Shown: positions 16,901-25,527, counted from the stretch's first letter. The stretch: 64,000 nt of DNA from JBFMFR01 sp040752025 (GCA_040752025.1 JBFMFR010000002.1:124001-188000); one strand, 5' to 3'. Translations and numbers: made by a program. The notes: generated from the sequence alone by a model not told the origin.

Positions 16901-17609
16901 TCCAGGGGAAGCTGGCGAAGCCTGGATATTGGATGGGATCAATTTCAGCCTGCCGCCGGGCAAGCGCCTGGCGATCGTGGGGCCGAGCGGAGCGGGTAAA
17001 TCCACGTTGGTGAACCTGCTGCTGCGCTTCTGGGATTACGAGCAAGGTCAGATTTTGCTGAATGGCGGCGAACTGCGCCATTATGATCCGGAAGAACTGC
17101 GGCGCAAGGTCAGCGTGGTTCCACAGCGCACCTATTTGTTCAGCGCCAGCGCCAGCGATAACCTGCGCATCGCCTGCCCGCAGGCTTCACAGGAGCAACT
17201 CGAGCGAGCGGCGCAGGCAGCGCACATCCACGACTTTTTGCAGTCGTTGCCGCAGGGTTACGCTACCTGGATCGGCGAGCATGGCCTGGGTCTGAGCGCC
17301 GGGCAGCGCCAGCGCCTGGCGCTCGGGCGTGCCTTGCTCCAGGATGCACCTTTGTTGATCCTGGATGAGCCCACCGCCAATCTGGATGTGCTCACTGAGC
17401 AGGAAGTGCTGGAATCGATCTTCTCTTTGATGGACGGGCGCAGCACGTTGCTGATCACCCACCGGCTGGTGGGTATGGAACGCATGGATGAAATCCTGGT
17501 TCTGGATCGTGGCCAGGTGGTAGAACGCGGTCGCCATGCCGAATTGTTGGAAAAGGGTGGTCTGTACCGGCGCATGTGGGATTTGCAGCACCAGACGCTG
17601 GTAGAATAG
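13929..17609 (+). CDS. cydD: CydD-CydC fusion: thiol reductant ABC exporter
   Basis: A 1226-residue full-length ABC exporter in one chain. The CydD half has a membrane domain (about 1-330) and an ATPase with GASGAGKST (about 390), LSGGQAQR and VILDEPTSNLD. The CydC half repeats this with a membrane domain (about 660-940), GPSGAGKST (about 1018), LSAGQRQR and LILDEPTANLD. In Escherichia coli CydD and CydC are separate proteins that export glutathione and cysteine and are needed for bd oxidase assembly. The start appears to be TTG 13929, four bases after cydB. The linker near 610-650 is Pro/Ala-rich. Its position behind cydAB supports the role. Confidence 0.92.
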   Translation: MDAVRLDKRLFHQARNSRLALALTIGLGFAGGLVTVLQAALLSRVVGRVFLNGQTLQQVGSLLGVLLGVFLLRAALTWGSEVSANVVAQRVMASLRRQLFEKILAQGPAYTRKERTGELSSVMVESVDALETYFSQYLPQLALAALVPVTLLAFVFPLDALSGLVLLLTAPLIPLFMMLIGNVAQALTWRQWQTLGRMSAYFLDVLQGLETLKMLGRSRAQGQVIEQVSERFRQVTMGVLRVTFLSALVLEMVATLSTAVVAVKIGLRLLYGWLSFEQAFFVLLLAPEFYLPLRLLGTRFHAGMSGVAAARRIFEVLESGGRETADRSQEVKDEELGLTDAEVWLEAGKAGLVFEDVWFSYGGDRPGDDRPALRGISMEIPAGQRVALVGASGAGKSTIASLLLGFIQPERGVIRVAGRPSSATIPFASAAWRDQVAWVPQEPYLFHDTLAANIRLGRPEASMQQVIQAARLAHADAFIQELPQGYETMVGERGARLSGGQAQRIALARAFLKDAPLVILDEPTSNLDPQHEALLQDSLERLLAGRTVLIIAHRLNTVARADCIIVLEDGRIVEQGTHAGLLARQGYYARMLGVAQETARPEGVAAGGTPQARQAPAPVFVQDVAGFDARQPIPIFPDVASAWHPQALLRLLQLALPYSGWIALATLVGFAAVASGIGLMSTSAYIISAAALRPSIAELQIAIVGVRFFGIARGVFRYLERYWSHQVTFRLLARLRVWFYQALEPLAPARLLRYRSGDLLARILGDIALLENFYVRVLAPPLVALLVGLSVCAFIGSFDPRLGWALLVFWLAAGLGLPALFLWLGSGPGKQVVEQRAALSAALVDGVQGLADLLAFNQGERQAQRLQAFSQGLIEAQQRMARLAGLQSALGGLSANLGMWSVLGLAIPLVRSGTIDGTYLAALALAALTSFEAAAPLPLAAQYLGSNLQAAGRLFEVVDIQPQSPDLPEPRAIRPPLSLEIKDLRFRYETHPGEAGEAWILDGINFSLPPGKRLAIVGPSGAGKSTLVNLLLRFWDYEQGQILLNGGELRHYDPEELRRKVSVVPQRTYLFSASASDNLRIACPQASQEQLERAAQAAHIHDFLQSLPQGYATWIGEHGLGLSAGQRQRLALGRALLQDAPLLILDEPTANLDVLTEQEVLESIFSLMDGRSTLLITHRLVGMERMDEILVLDRGQVVERGRHAELLEKGGLYRRMWDLQHQTLVE

Positions 17610-17658
17610 GAGTGCACCCGCCTGGTGTTACCCACTTTGATTGCGTTGAGGAGCGCCC

Positions 17659-18684
17659 ATGATCATTCTCATCAATGGACCACTGGGGATCGGCAAAACA
17701 GAGGTTTCGTGGAAGCTGGTGGAATATTTCGAGCGCGGCGTGATGTTGGATGGGGATTACATTGGCGCCGTGCGCCCTTTCGAGATCTATGATGATGAGC
17801 GCATTGAATACCTGTACCAGACGCTGCGTCACCTGGTAGCCTTCCATATCGAGCGCGGCGATTACCACAATTTCGTGATCAACTACGTTTTCGAAACGCC
17901 CGAGTCGCTGGCGCGCCTGCGCCATTTGCTATCCGACCTGGATGATGTCATCTACGCTTTCCGGCTGGCGTGCGGTGAGCCAGAAATGGAGCGGCGCATC
18001 CACCAACGCGGGCGCAGCCAGCCAGATGCCCCTTATGGGTTAGCCTGGGAGTTGCAGCGCTTTCGGGAGTTGATCGCCATCCAGGAACAGGCCTCCCGGC
18101 TCGGAGACATGGGTTTTGAGGTGGATACCACTAACCTGAGCGCTGCCCAGGTAGCCGAGGCGATCTGGCAAAATATCTGTGAGGAGGTAGCGCTGGCGCC
18201 CTACAACCCTGAATGGCCGGCCATGTTCGCGTCCGAGAAGGTGCAAATCGAGGCGGCTTTGGGCGCATTGGCCTTAGGCGTACATCATATCGGCAGCACG
18301 GCGGCGCCAGGGCTGGACGCTAAGCCAGTCATCGATATCCTCGTGGAAGTGCGCCAGTTGCAAGATGCCCGGGCCTGCATCGCGCCGCTGCAAACGCTGG
18401 GCTATGCCTTCATCGACTATCCACAGAACGTCGACCGGCGTTTCTTCCGTAAGGGATTGCCGCGCACGCACCACCTGCACATCGTCGAGCAAGGCAGCCT
18501 CTCTGCCAGGGATCACCTGGACTTCCGCGATGCCTTACGCTTTGATCCGGCCTTGGTGGAACAATACCGGCAGATCAAAGCGGAGCTTGCCGGGAAATTC
18601 CGGCGCGACCGGGCGACATACTCGGAGAGCAAAGGCGCTTTTGTAGAGGGGGTGTTGAAACGTTTTCGAGGTGAAACACCTTGA
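17659..18684 (+). CDS. P-loop kinase-like domain fused to a GrpB (UPF0157) nucleotidyltransferase-like domain
   Basis: A 341-residue two-domain protein. Residues 1 to about 175 begin with IILINGPLGIGKTEV, a Walker A P-loop, and resemble small AAA/adenylate-kinase-like nucleoside or antibiotic kinases (DGDYIG, VDTTNLSA). Residues about 180-341 are a GrpB domain: YNPEWPAMFASEK, HHIGSTAAPGLDAKPVIDI, RTHHLHI, YSESKGAFVEGVLKR. GrpB proteins are predicted minimal nucleotidyltransferases of uncertain substrate. The order kinase then transferase in one chain suggests sequential action on one small molecule. ATG 17659 is preceded by GAGGAGCGCCC. Substrate unknown. Confidence 0.82.
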   Translation: MIILINGPLGIGKTEVSWKLVEYFERGVMLDGDYIGAVRPFEIYDDERIEYLYQTLRHLVAFHIERGDYHNFVINYVFETPESLARLRHLLSDLDDVIYAFRLACGEPEMERRIHQRGRSQPDAPYGLAWELQRFRELIAIQEQASRLGDMGFEVDTTNLSAAQVAEAIWQNICEEVALAPYNPEWPAMFASEKVQIEAALGALALGVHHIGSTAAPGLDAKPVIDILVEVRQLQDARACIAPLQTLGYAFIDYPQNVDRRFFRKGLPRTHHLHIVEQGSLSARDHLDFRDALRFDPALVEQYRQIKAELAGKFRRDRATYSESKGAFVEGVLKRFRGETP

Positions 18685-19563
18685 CTTAGTTTCTTCGATC
18701 ACGTAGCCTTCCCATGATGCGCCGCTCTTGGGATGGGTCAGTAGATCCAACTGACTGCGAATACCGAGCAGATAATGCAACAGGCCGGTATCCCGGAAGT
18801 ATAGTTTGGGCGACTTTACCTGTCGTTTACTCAGATTCGCATGCCAGGGGGGCAGTGTGCGCAGCATGAAGAGGTTTTCCAACAAGTCCAGGTAACGGCG
18901 CACAGTCGGCTCACTGACTCCCAAAGAACGTGATGGTTCAGCCGCGTTCCATACCTGCCCATGATAATGTGCGATCATGCTCCAGAAACGTAGAAGTGTA
19001 ACGGCCGGAACGCGGATGCCCAACTGAGGCAGATCGCGTTCCAGGAAGGTCTGGACGAAGTTTTTACGCCAGGACAAACTATCCTGGTCAGAGTCTGCCA
19101 GAAAAGAAGGAGGAAAGCCACCTCTGAGCCAATGCTCGCTCAAAGTGTCGGTACCCACTTCCTCCAGGCTGAATCCGCTGAGGACAATTGTTTCGATGCG
19201 TCCTGCCAAAGATTCAGATGACTGGCGCACCAGTTCAGGTGAAGCGCTGCCCAAGATCAAAAAATGTGCTGGCAGTGGCGAACGGTCGGCCAGCACACGC
19301 AAAATGGGGAATAGCTCTGGCAGGCGTTGTATCTCGTCGATGACGACCAGGCCCTTCAATCCGCTCAACGCCGTCATGGGTTGTTCCAGGCGTGCCAGGC
19401 TGGTCGGATCTTCGAGATCAAAGTAATTCAACGAATCGAAGGGAACGAATTGTCGAGCCAGGGTTGTTTTGCCACACTGGCGCGGGCCTATTAAGGATAC
19501 AACCCGGCTGCGCTGCAAAGCGGAGTGTATGGCGTGCATAACGGATGGGCGTGGAACGATCAT
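18535..19563 (-). CDS. AAA_14/DUF4143-type ATPase, 3'-truncated (probable pseudogene)
   Basis: Residues 1 to about 288 match the common AAA_14 plus DUF4143 family: GPRQCGKTTL (Walker A), LVVIDEIQRLPELF (Walker B), ILGSASPELV, and DUF4143 motifs ending KLYFRDTGLLHYLLG and GASWEGYVIEE. After VIEE, near base 18695, similarity stops and the frame runs on antisense through the end of the GrpB-fusion gene. About 90-100 residues usual for the family's C-terminus are missing. The GrpB protein has its natural end, so the ATPase lost its tail at the junction. ATG 19563 is chosen; the upstream frame lacks similarity. Such ATPases are often horizontally moved and their role is unclear. Probably non-functional. 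Confidence 0.7.
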   Translation of the reverse strand: MIVPRPSVMHAIHSALQRSRVVSLIGPRQCGKTTLARQFVPFDSLNYFDLEDPTSLARLEQPMTALSGLKGLVVIDEIQRLPELFPILRVLADRSPLPAHFLILGSASPELVRQSSESLAGRIETIVLSGFSLEEVGTDTLSEHWLRGGFPPSFLADSDQDSLSWRKNFVQTFLERDLPQLGIRVPAVTLLRFWSMIAHYHGQVWNAAEPSRSLGVSEPTVRRYLDLLENLFMLRTLPPWHANLSKRQVKSPKLYFRDTGLLHYLLGIRSQLDLLTHPKSGASWEGYVIEETKSRCFTSKTFQHPLYKSAFALRVCRPVAPEFPGKLRFDLPVLFHQGRIKA

Positions 19564-19662
19564 ATGAATATGATGCCACGAAAATCGAAAGCCTACCGTT
19601 CGAATTTCATGGCGGGAAATGGGGCTGCTCGCCCATTTTTTTATGCTGCGCGCCAAACAAAC

Positions 19663-19690
19663 GGCGGCGCATGCATGGTAATGCGCCGCC
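19663..19690 (-). terminator. Hairpin downstream of the M29 aminopeptidase gene
   Basis: Ten-base perfect arms GGCGGCGCAT and ATGCGCCGCC with an 8-base loop lie 38 bases past the aminopeptidase stop. On the minus strand it is followed by GTTTGTTTGG, a weak U-rich tract. Confidence 0.55.
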
Positions 19691-19728
19691 ACAGATTGCT
19701 TGAAAGTTGAGAAGCGATGAGTTTACGC

Positions 19729-20838
19729 CTATGAAACGAACTGCCCGTTTCGGTAAATCAACTGGTGATCCACCAGGATCTCCGAGTCGTGACGTAAATC
19801 GCAGATCATATCCCAATGGATGGCGCTGCGATTGGTATTGCCCGTCTCGGGGTAGCCAGCGCCGAGCGCAAGGTGGAAACTCCCGCCGGTTTTCTCGTCG
19901 TACAGGATGTTCCGGGTGAAGCGGTTGATCTGGTAGTTGGTGCCGATGGCGAACTCACCCAGGTAGCGCGCTCCGGGGTCGCTGTCGAGCATTTGCAGCA
20001 GGTAGGCTTCGTTCTTTTCGGCTGTAGCCTTGACGACTTTGCCCTCTTTGAAAGTCAGCTCGACTCCTTCGACCACATTGCCCTGGTACACTGCCGGAAG
20101 CGAGAAGCGCACCCAGCCATTGGCGGAGTTTTCAACCGGTCCAGTATAGATTTCGCCATCCGGCAGGTTGTGAGTACCGCAGGCGTTGACGAACTTGCGT
20201 CCTTTGATTGAAAGAGTAAGATCTACGTCGGGGCCGCGCACTTCGACGCGGTCGCGTCCTTCGATCATCTCGATATAACGGCGCTGATCGGCCTGCACGC
20301 TTTCCCAATAGGCTACCGGGTCGGGGGTGTTTTCGTCGGCGTGACATGCGGCAAAAGCGAAGTCCTGGAACTCTTCGAAGCCCATTTCAGCTTCCATGGC
20401 GTAGGCGTGCGTCGGGAAGATAGTGCTCATCCAACGTAATGCGCCAGTGGCGCCGCGCTGCATTTGGGTAGCGATGAGCGTGGCCACGCTCTTCTGGCGG
20501 CGTGCCTGGCGCACGGGGTCCACATTGGTCAGGGCGCGTGTGTTGCTTTTGGCATACACTTTCAGCAGTACGTCGAACTCTGAGAAAGCCAGTTTGTGGA
20601 AAATGGGCACGAAATCCAGCAGTTCATCGCTGGCATGAGCGAATAAAAGCTCATCCTGGTCGGGGAAATCCATCAGGATGTGGGGGTAGGCGCCGCGTTC
20701 CAGGATCAGCCCGTATAACACTCGGGCCAGTGGTTCGGCTGGCATAGCGGTCCAGACAGCGACACGCTCCCCGGCTTTGATCCGGGTGGAGTAATCGACC
20801 AGGATATGTGCAAATTTTTCAACGCGTGGATCTGCCAA
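19729..20838 (-). CDS. M29-family (thermophilic type) aminopeptidase
   Basis: A 369-residue cytosolic metallo-aminopeptidase of the AmpS/PepS/aminopeptidase T family. Recognisable segments are DYSTRIKAGERVAV at the N-terminus, GPVENSANGWVRFSLPA, and the C-terminal metal site region LGEFAIGTN, GGSFHLALGAGYPE and SAIHWDMICDLR. The start codon is TTG 20838, supported by AAGGGAGAAAAGC just upstream. It is divergent from the two-domain oxidoreductase across 139 bases. It probably trims peptides. Confidence 0.9.
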   Translation of the reverse strand: MADPRVEKFAHILVDYSTRIKAGERVAVWTAMPAEPLARVLYGLILERGAYPHILMDFPDQDELLFAHASDELLDFVPIFHKLAFSEFDVLLKVYAKSNTRALTNVDPVRQARRQKSVATLIATQMQRGATGALRWMSTIFPTHAYAMEAEMGFEEFQDFAFAACHADENTPDPVAYWESVQADQRRYIEMIEGRDRVEVRGPDVDLTLSIKGRKFVNACGTHNLPDGEIYTGPVENSANGWVRFSLPAVYQGNVVEGVELTFKEGKVVKATAEKNEAYLLQMLDSDPGARYLGEFAIGTNYQINRFTRNILYDEKTGGSFHLALGAGYPETGNTNRSAIHWDMICDLRHDSEILVDHQLIYRNGQFVS

Positions 20839-20915
20839 GCTTTTCTCCCTTGTAGATAACTGGGTTGTCTGACAACCTGAGCAAGTTCATTATATCACGA
20901 ATGGGATTTCCGCGC

Positions 20916-20921
20916 TATAAT
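20916..20921 (+). promoter_or_regulatory. Candidate -10 box of the two-domain oxidoreductase gene
   Basis: A perfect TATAAT lies 56 bases before the ATG at 20978 in the divergent gap with the aminopeptidase gene. No convincing -35 is present at 16-18 bases. Confidence 0.4.
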
Positions 20922-20977
20922 CGGGCAGTGCCCGCCAGGGCAGGTGCCAGGCAGGCAGGAAAAGGAAAAAGTTACCC

Positions 20978-23221
20978 ATGAAGATGAAACAACTATTGCA
21001 AAATTTACGCGACGGCAAAACCACGGTGGCTGAGGTGCCCGTACCTACCCCACAGGCCGGAGAAGTCCTGGTGCGTACGGCCGCCTCGCTGGTATCGGCT
21101 GGCACCGAGCGCATGCTGGTGTCGTTTGCTGAGAAGTCGCTGTTGGGCAAGGCGCGCTCGCGACCGGATTTGGTGCGCCAGGTGTTGGATAAGGCTCGGC
21201 GAGAAGGCTTATTCACAACCATCGGGGCCGCTTTCAATCGCCTGGATCAGCCCATGCCCCTGGGTTATTCCTCGGCGGGCACGATCGTGGCGTTGGGTCC
21301 GGGGGTTGAGGGGTTGCACGTTGGCCAGCGCGTGGCCTGCGCGGGCGGGAATTACGCCGTGCACGCTGAGTATGCTGCCGTGCCGCGCATCCTGGTGACT
21401 CCGCTGCCGGATGGGGTGGATTTCGAATCGGCGGCTTTTACCACGCTGGGCGCTATCGCCTTGCATGGTTTTCGCCTGGCGAAAGTGCAATTGGGCGAGC
21501 GCGTAGCGATCATCGGTCTGGGGTTGTTGGGTTTGTTGGCAGTGGAAATTGCCCGGGCGGCTGGCTGCCAGGTGTTTGGTGTAGATTTGGATGCGGGCCG
21601 GGTGGCCCTGGCTCGCCAGTTGGGCGCCGAGGCGGTGCTGCGCCCGGCGGCCGTCGAAGCCGCGCAGGCTGCCTCGCGCGGGCGCGGTTTCGATGCCGTC
21701 CTGATCTGCGCTGATGCGACCTCCGATGACCCGGTGGAGCTGGCGGGCGTCATCGCCCGTGACCGGGCGCGCGTCGTGGCTGTGGGCGCAGTGGGGTTAC
21801 ACCTGCCGCGCAAAGTTTATTACGAGAAAGAGCTGACCTTTTTGAATTCACGCTCTTATGGCCCGGGCCGCTACGATCCATCCTATGAAGAAGGCGGGCA
21901 GGATTACCCCATCGGTTACGTGCGCTGGACGGAAGGGCGCAACCTGCAGGCAATCGTTGACCTGCTGGCGAGCGGCAAGCTGGACGCCAACGCGTTGATC
22001 ACCCATCGCTTCTCGCTCGAAGGGGCCCCCCAGGCGTATGAACTGATCACGGGCAAGCTGAGAGAGCCGTTCCTGGGGGTGCTGCTGACCTATTCGGATG
22101 GGATGCAGGATATGGTAGAAGGTAAACAGGGAGTTGAAGAAGCTCGGCAGGCGAGGGACCACGAGCTGGCAGTTCCGCAGGCTAGGCTGCGGAAAGTCGA
22201 TAAGGTGCGCCTGGGGGTGTTGGGGGCCGGCAACTTTGCTACAGCGGTGCTGCTGCCAGCGGCGCGCAGCGCTGCCGGGGTGGAATTGGTAGGGATTGCG
22301 TCGGCTTCCGGGATGAGCGCTCAACACGCTGCCAATCGCTTCGGGTTCAACTACGCTGCCAGTGATGAAGAACAGATTCTGAACGATGCAAATGTAAATA
22401 CGGTGGCTATCCTCACTCGCCACCACCTGCACGCCCGCCAGGTGCTGCGCGCCCTGGCCGCCGGCAAACACGTCTTTTGCGAAAAACCTCTGGCGCTTTC
22501 ACATCAAGAACTCGACGAAATCGAGGCGCTATTGAGTGGAATCGCAGTAGATGCCTCAACTGATACAACTGCTGGGACTCACTCTGCGGTTCTGGATTCT
22601 CTCCTGATGGTGGGTTTCAACCGCCGCTTTGCACCCCTGGCAGTGCGTTTGAAGGCCTTCCTGGGGGAGCGCCAGGAACCGTTGGCAGTGCATTACCGGG
22701 TGAACGCCGGTTACATCCCGCTCAATCACTGGACGCAAGATCCCCAGCAGGGCGGTGGGCGCATCATCGGCGAGGCCTGTCATTTCATCGACTTCATAAC
22801 ATTCCTGGTAGGCCACCCGCCGGTGGAAGTCAGCGCGCAGGGGCTGCCGGATGGCGGGCGCTACCGCGAGGACAACCTGGTGCTGACTTTACGTTTCCCG
22901 GATGGCTCACTGGGCACGGTGAGCTACCTGGCGAACGGCGATAAGGCTTTTCCAAAAGAACGCGTGGAGATCTTCTGCGGCGGGCGCGTGGCAGTATTGG
23001 AGGATTATCGTGCCCTGGAATTGGTGCTGGATGGCAGGCGCCAGGTAGTGCGCTCGCGCTTGCGCCAGGACAAGGGCCACCGCGGCGAGTGGCAGGCGCT
23101 TGTCGCTGCGCTGCAATCTGGCGGCGAACCGCCGATCCCCTACGATCACATCTTTGGCGTGGTGCGGGCCACCCTGGCAGCCGTGGAAGCGCTGCGCACT
23201 GGGGCGAGAATTACCGTATAA
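20978..23221 (+). CDS. Two-domain oxidoreductase: zinc-type alcohol dehydrogenase plus Gfo/Idh/MocA
   Basis: A 747-residue fusion. Residues 1 to about 365 are an MDR alcohol-dehydrogenase-like domain (VPVPTPQAGEVLVRT, IIGLGLLGLLAVEIARAAG dinucleotide fold). Residues about 405-747 are a Gfo/Idh/MocA NAD(P)-dependent sugar oxidoreductase (LGVLGAGNFATAVLLPA, ILTRHHLHARQVLRAL, FCEKPLALS, GEACHFIDFITFLVG). This architecture is known from surface-polysaccharide clusters next to heparinase II/III-like proteins and glycosyltransferases; here those lie about 15 kb away at 35.8-39.7 kb. It probably modifies a nucleotide-sugar or polysaccharide precursor. The tyrS ribosome site follows directly. Confidence 0.87.
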   Translation: MKMKQLLQNLRDGKTTVAEVPVPTPQAGEVLVRTAASLVSAGTERMLVSFAEKSLLGKARSRPDLVRQVLDKARREGLFTTIGAAFNRLDQPMPLGYSSAGTIVALGPGVEGLHVGQRVACAGGNYAVHAEYAAVPRILVTPLPDGVDFESAAFTTLGAIALHGFRLAKVQLGERVAIIGLGLLGLLAVEIARAAGCQVFGVDLDAGRVALARQLGAEAVLRPAAVEAAQAASRGRGFDAVLICADATSDDPVELAGVIARDRARVVAVGAVGLHLPRKVYYEKELTFLNSRSYGPGRYDPSYEEGGQDYPIGYVRWTEGRNLQAIVDLLASGKLDANALITHRFSLEGAPQAYELITGKLREPFLGVLLTYSDGMQDMVEGKQGVEEARQARDHELAVPQARLRKVDKVRLGVLGAGNFATAVLLPAARSAAGVELVGIASASGMSAQHAANRFGFNYAASDEEQILNDANVNTVAILTRHHLHARQVLRALAAGKHVFCEKPLALSHQELDEIEALLSGIAVDASTDTTAGTHSAVLDSLLMVGFNRRFAPLAVRLKAFLGERQEPLAVHYRVNAGYIPLNHWTQDPQQGGGRIIGEACHFIDFITFLVGHPPVEVSAQGLPDGGRYREDNLVLTLRFPDGSLGTVSYLANGDKAFPKERVEIFCGGRVAVLEDYRALELVLDGRRQVVRSRLRQDKGHRGEWQALVAALQSGGEPPIPYDHIFGVVRATLAAVEALRTGARITV

Positions 23222-23248
23222 TTGGGTTTTATTGCGAAGGAGAGAAGC

Positions 23249-24535
23249 ATGGCGGCGAACGCATTTGAGGAACTGAAATGGCGCGGGTTGATTTATGATC
23301 ACGTCGAGGGCGTGCAGGATATGCTGGCTAAAACCCGCCCGCCGGTGACGATTTATAACGGTTTTGACGCTACCGCCGACAGCCTGCACGTTGGGCACAT
23401 GGTGCCGCTGATCGCCCTGGCGCGCTTGCAGCGCTTTGGGCACCACCCGATTGCCCTGGCGGGCGGCGGGACGAGCATGATCGGCGATCCCAGCGGCAAG
23501 GCCAGCGAGCGCCAACTGCTGACGCTCCAGCAGGTGCAGGCCAATGTTGAGGCGATCAAGGTCCAGTTGGCGCATTTCCTGGATTTTGAGGTCAAGATCA
23601 ACCCGGCGCGGGTGATGAACAATGCCGATTGGCTGCTGTCGCTCGACCTGGTGACTTTCTTACGCGATGTAGGCAAGCACTTCACTGTGAATTATATGGT
23701 GGCGAAAGACTCGGTCAAGAGCCGCCTGGAGCGCGAAGATGGCATTTCGTTCACCGAGTTCAGTTATATGCTGCTCCAGTCTTACGATTTCTTGCACCTG
23801 CACGATCACGCCGGGTGTATTTTGCAGACCGGCGGCAGCGACCAGTGGGGCAATATCACTGCTGGCGTGGAACTGATCCGGCGCATGCGCGGCGCGGCGG
23901 CCTACGGCATGGTTTACCCGTTGATTACCAAAGCCGATGGCACGAAGTTCGGAAAAACGGAAACCGGCACGGTATGGTTGTCTGCCGAGCGCACTTCCCC
24001 TTACCGTTTCTACCAGTTCTGGTTGAATGCCGATGATCGAGACGTGATCAGCTACCTGAAATTCTTCACTTTCCTGGATCAGGCCGCCATCGCCGAGTTA
24101 GAGTCAGCCGTGGCCGAGCGCCCGGAGCAGCGCCAGGCGCAGCGCCGGCTGGCGACTGAAATGACGCGCATCGTACACGGCGAAACGGCGCTGGCAGGGG
24201 CCGAACAGGCATCGCAGGTGCTCTTTGGCGGCGAAATCAGCGGGCTTTCGGCGGCCGATATCGAAGATATCTTTGCCGATGTGCCTTCCAGCGATCTCCC
24301 CAAGGCGAATCTGGAAGGCCAGGGCCTGACCATCGTGGATTTGCTGGTGACCAGCCAGGTAGCTAAATCGAAAGGCGAGGCGCGGCGCTGGATCGCTGAA
24401 GGTGGAGTCTACCTGAACAATCTGCGCGTCATCGAAACGCAGCAGGCAGTTGCCCTGGCGGATACCATCCAGGGCCGTTTCCTGGTGCTGCGCAGGGGCC
24501 GTAAGAATTACCACCTGGTGAAGGTGGTCGAGTAG
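23249..24535 (+). CDS. tyrS: Tyrosyl-tRNA synthetase
   Basis: Class I synthetase that charges tRNA-Tyr, 428 residues. Signature parts are FDATADSLHVGHM (HIGH-type), GGSDQWGNITAG, and KFGKTETG (KMSKS-type), with a C-terminal S4 RNA-binding domain (SQVAKSKGEARRWIAEGGV). ATG 23249 is chosen because AAGGAGAGAAGC precedes it; a longer start would overlap the previous gene. A TATAAT at 23217-23222 overlaps the upstream stop codon and could give an independent start. Confidence 0.96.
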   Translation: MAANAFEELKWRGLIYDHVEGVQDMLAKTRPPVTIYNGFDATADSLHVGHMVPLIALARLQRFGHHPIALAGGGTSMIGDPSGKASERQLLTLQQVQANVEAIKVQLAHFLDFEVKINPARVMNNADWLLSLDLVTFLRDVGKHFTVNYMVAKDSVKSRLEREDGISFTEFSYMLLQSYDFLHLHDHAGCILQTGGSDQWGNITAGVELIRRMRGAAAYGMVYPLITKADGTKFGKTETGTVWLSAERTSPYRFYQFWLNADDRDVISYLKFFTFLDQAAIAELESAVAERPEQRQAQRRLATEMTRIVHGETALAGAEQASQVLFGGEISGLSAADIEDIFADVPSSDLPKANLEGQGLTIVDLLVTSQVAKSKGEARRWIAEGGVYLNNLRVIETQQAVALADTIQGRFLVLRRGRKNYHLVKVVE

Positions 24536-24597
24536 ATCAGAATCGGTGGCAGGAAAGGGCCCGGCGAAGCTCCTTGTTCGTCAGGCCCATCTGAACG

Positions 24598-25527
24598 ATG
24601 CTCGTTTACGATATCCAGGATATTGTCAAAGTTTACCCGGGCCAGGTGCAGCCGGCCAACGATCATCTCACTTTGCAGATCGAGCAGGGTGAGATATTTG
24701 GCTTGCTGGGCGACAATGGGGCCGGTAAAAGCACATTGGTGCGCCAGATGGCCAACCTGCTGCGCAGCACCTCGGGCAGCATCCACCTTTTCGGCCGGCC
24801 TCTGAGTGCAGAACCGCTGTACGTGCCCCTGCTTGTAGGGTATATGCCGCAGGACCCCAAGGCGATCAATAACCTCACAGTTAAGGAGGCGTTGTATTTC
24901 ACGGCGCACCTGCGCGGCCTGGGCCGGGCAGCCGCCCAGTCTGAAAGTGAGCGCCTGCTGGAACTATGGGACATCCAACGCCTGCGGGATAAATACGGCC
25001 CGCATCTTTCCGGGGGCGAACGCCGTTTGATGATGCTGGCGATTGCCCTGGCCGGCTCGCCGCCGGTGTTGATCCTGGACGAGCCGACCAATGACCTGGA
25101 CCCACAGCGGCGCAAGCTGGTCTGGGATGTTTTGCGCCAGCTTAACCAAGCTCAGAAAACGACGATCATATTTATTACACACGACGCGCTGGAAGCCGAG
25201 AAAATCATCCAGCGCGTGGGCATCATGCGCGAGGGCCGTTTGGTCGCCCTGGGGAGGCCCAGCCAGCTCAAGTCCCGTATCGGCCAGAAACTGCGCCTGG
25301 AGCTCTTCACACCGCAGGACCGGCTGACCGGTTTGCCCTTTGGTTTGCAGCCAGCGCGCATCGACGTCGGGCGCTGGGTAGTTTACCTGGAGCGTGGTCA
25401 GGCCGCCGCAGTGATCGATGCGCTCGATATGGATCAGGTGGATGATTTTCGCCTGTATTCGGCCACTTTAGAAGATTTGTACCTGTATTATGCCAACCAC
25501 ACTGAAACCTCAGAACCTGCTGGTTGA
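24598..25527 (+). CDS. ABC transporter ATP-binding protein
   Basis: ATPase subunit of 309 residues of an ABC-2-type exporter. Walker A is GDNGAGKST, the signature LSGGERRLMM, Walker B VLILDEPTNDLD, and the H-loop ITHDALEAEK. The extra C-terminal 80 residues resemble the regulatory tail of DrrA/CcmA-like exporters. It overlaps the permease gene by 38 bases, which implies translational coupling. The cargo (drug, lipid or polysaccharide) is unknown. Confidence 0.9.
   Translation: MLVYDIQDIVKVYPGQVQPANDHLTLQIEQGEIFGLLGDNGAGKSTLVRQMANLLRSTSGSIHLFGRPLSAEPLYVPLLVGYMPQDPKAINNLTVKEALYFTAHLRGLGRAAAQSESERLLELWDIQRLRDKYGPHLSGGERRLMMLAIALAGSPPVLILDEPTNDLDPQRRKLVWDVLRQLNQAQKTTIIFITHDALEAEKIIQRVGIMREGRLVALGRPSQLKSRIGQKLRLELFTPQDRLTGLPFGLQPARIDVGRWVVYLERGQAAAVIDALDMDQVDDFRLYSATLEDLYLYYANHTETSEPAG

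Noticed and set aside
19619..19642. Small plus-strand hairpin (ATGGGGC/GCCCAT) followed by seven T
   Set aside because: It looks like an intrinsic terminator, but no plus-strand gene ends nearby; the closest, the GrpB fusion, stops 900 bases earlier. Possibly chance or a relic.
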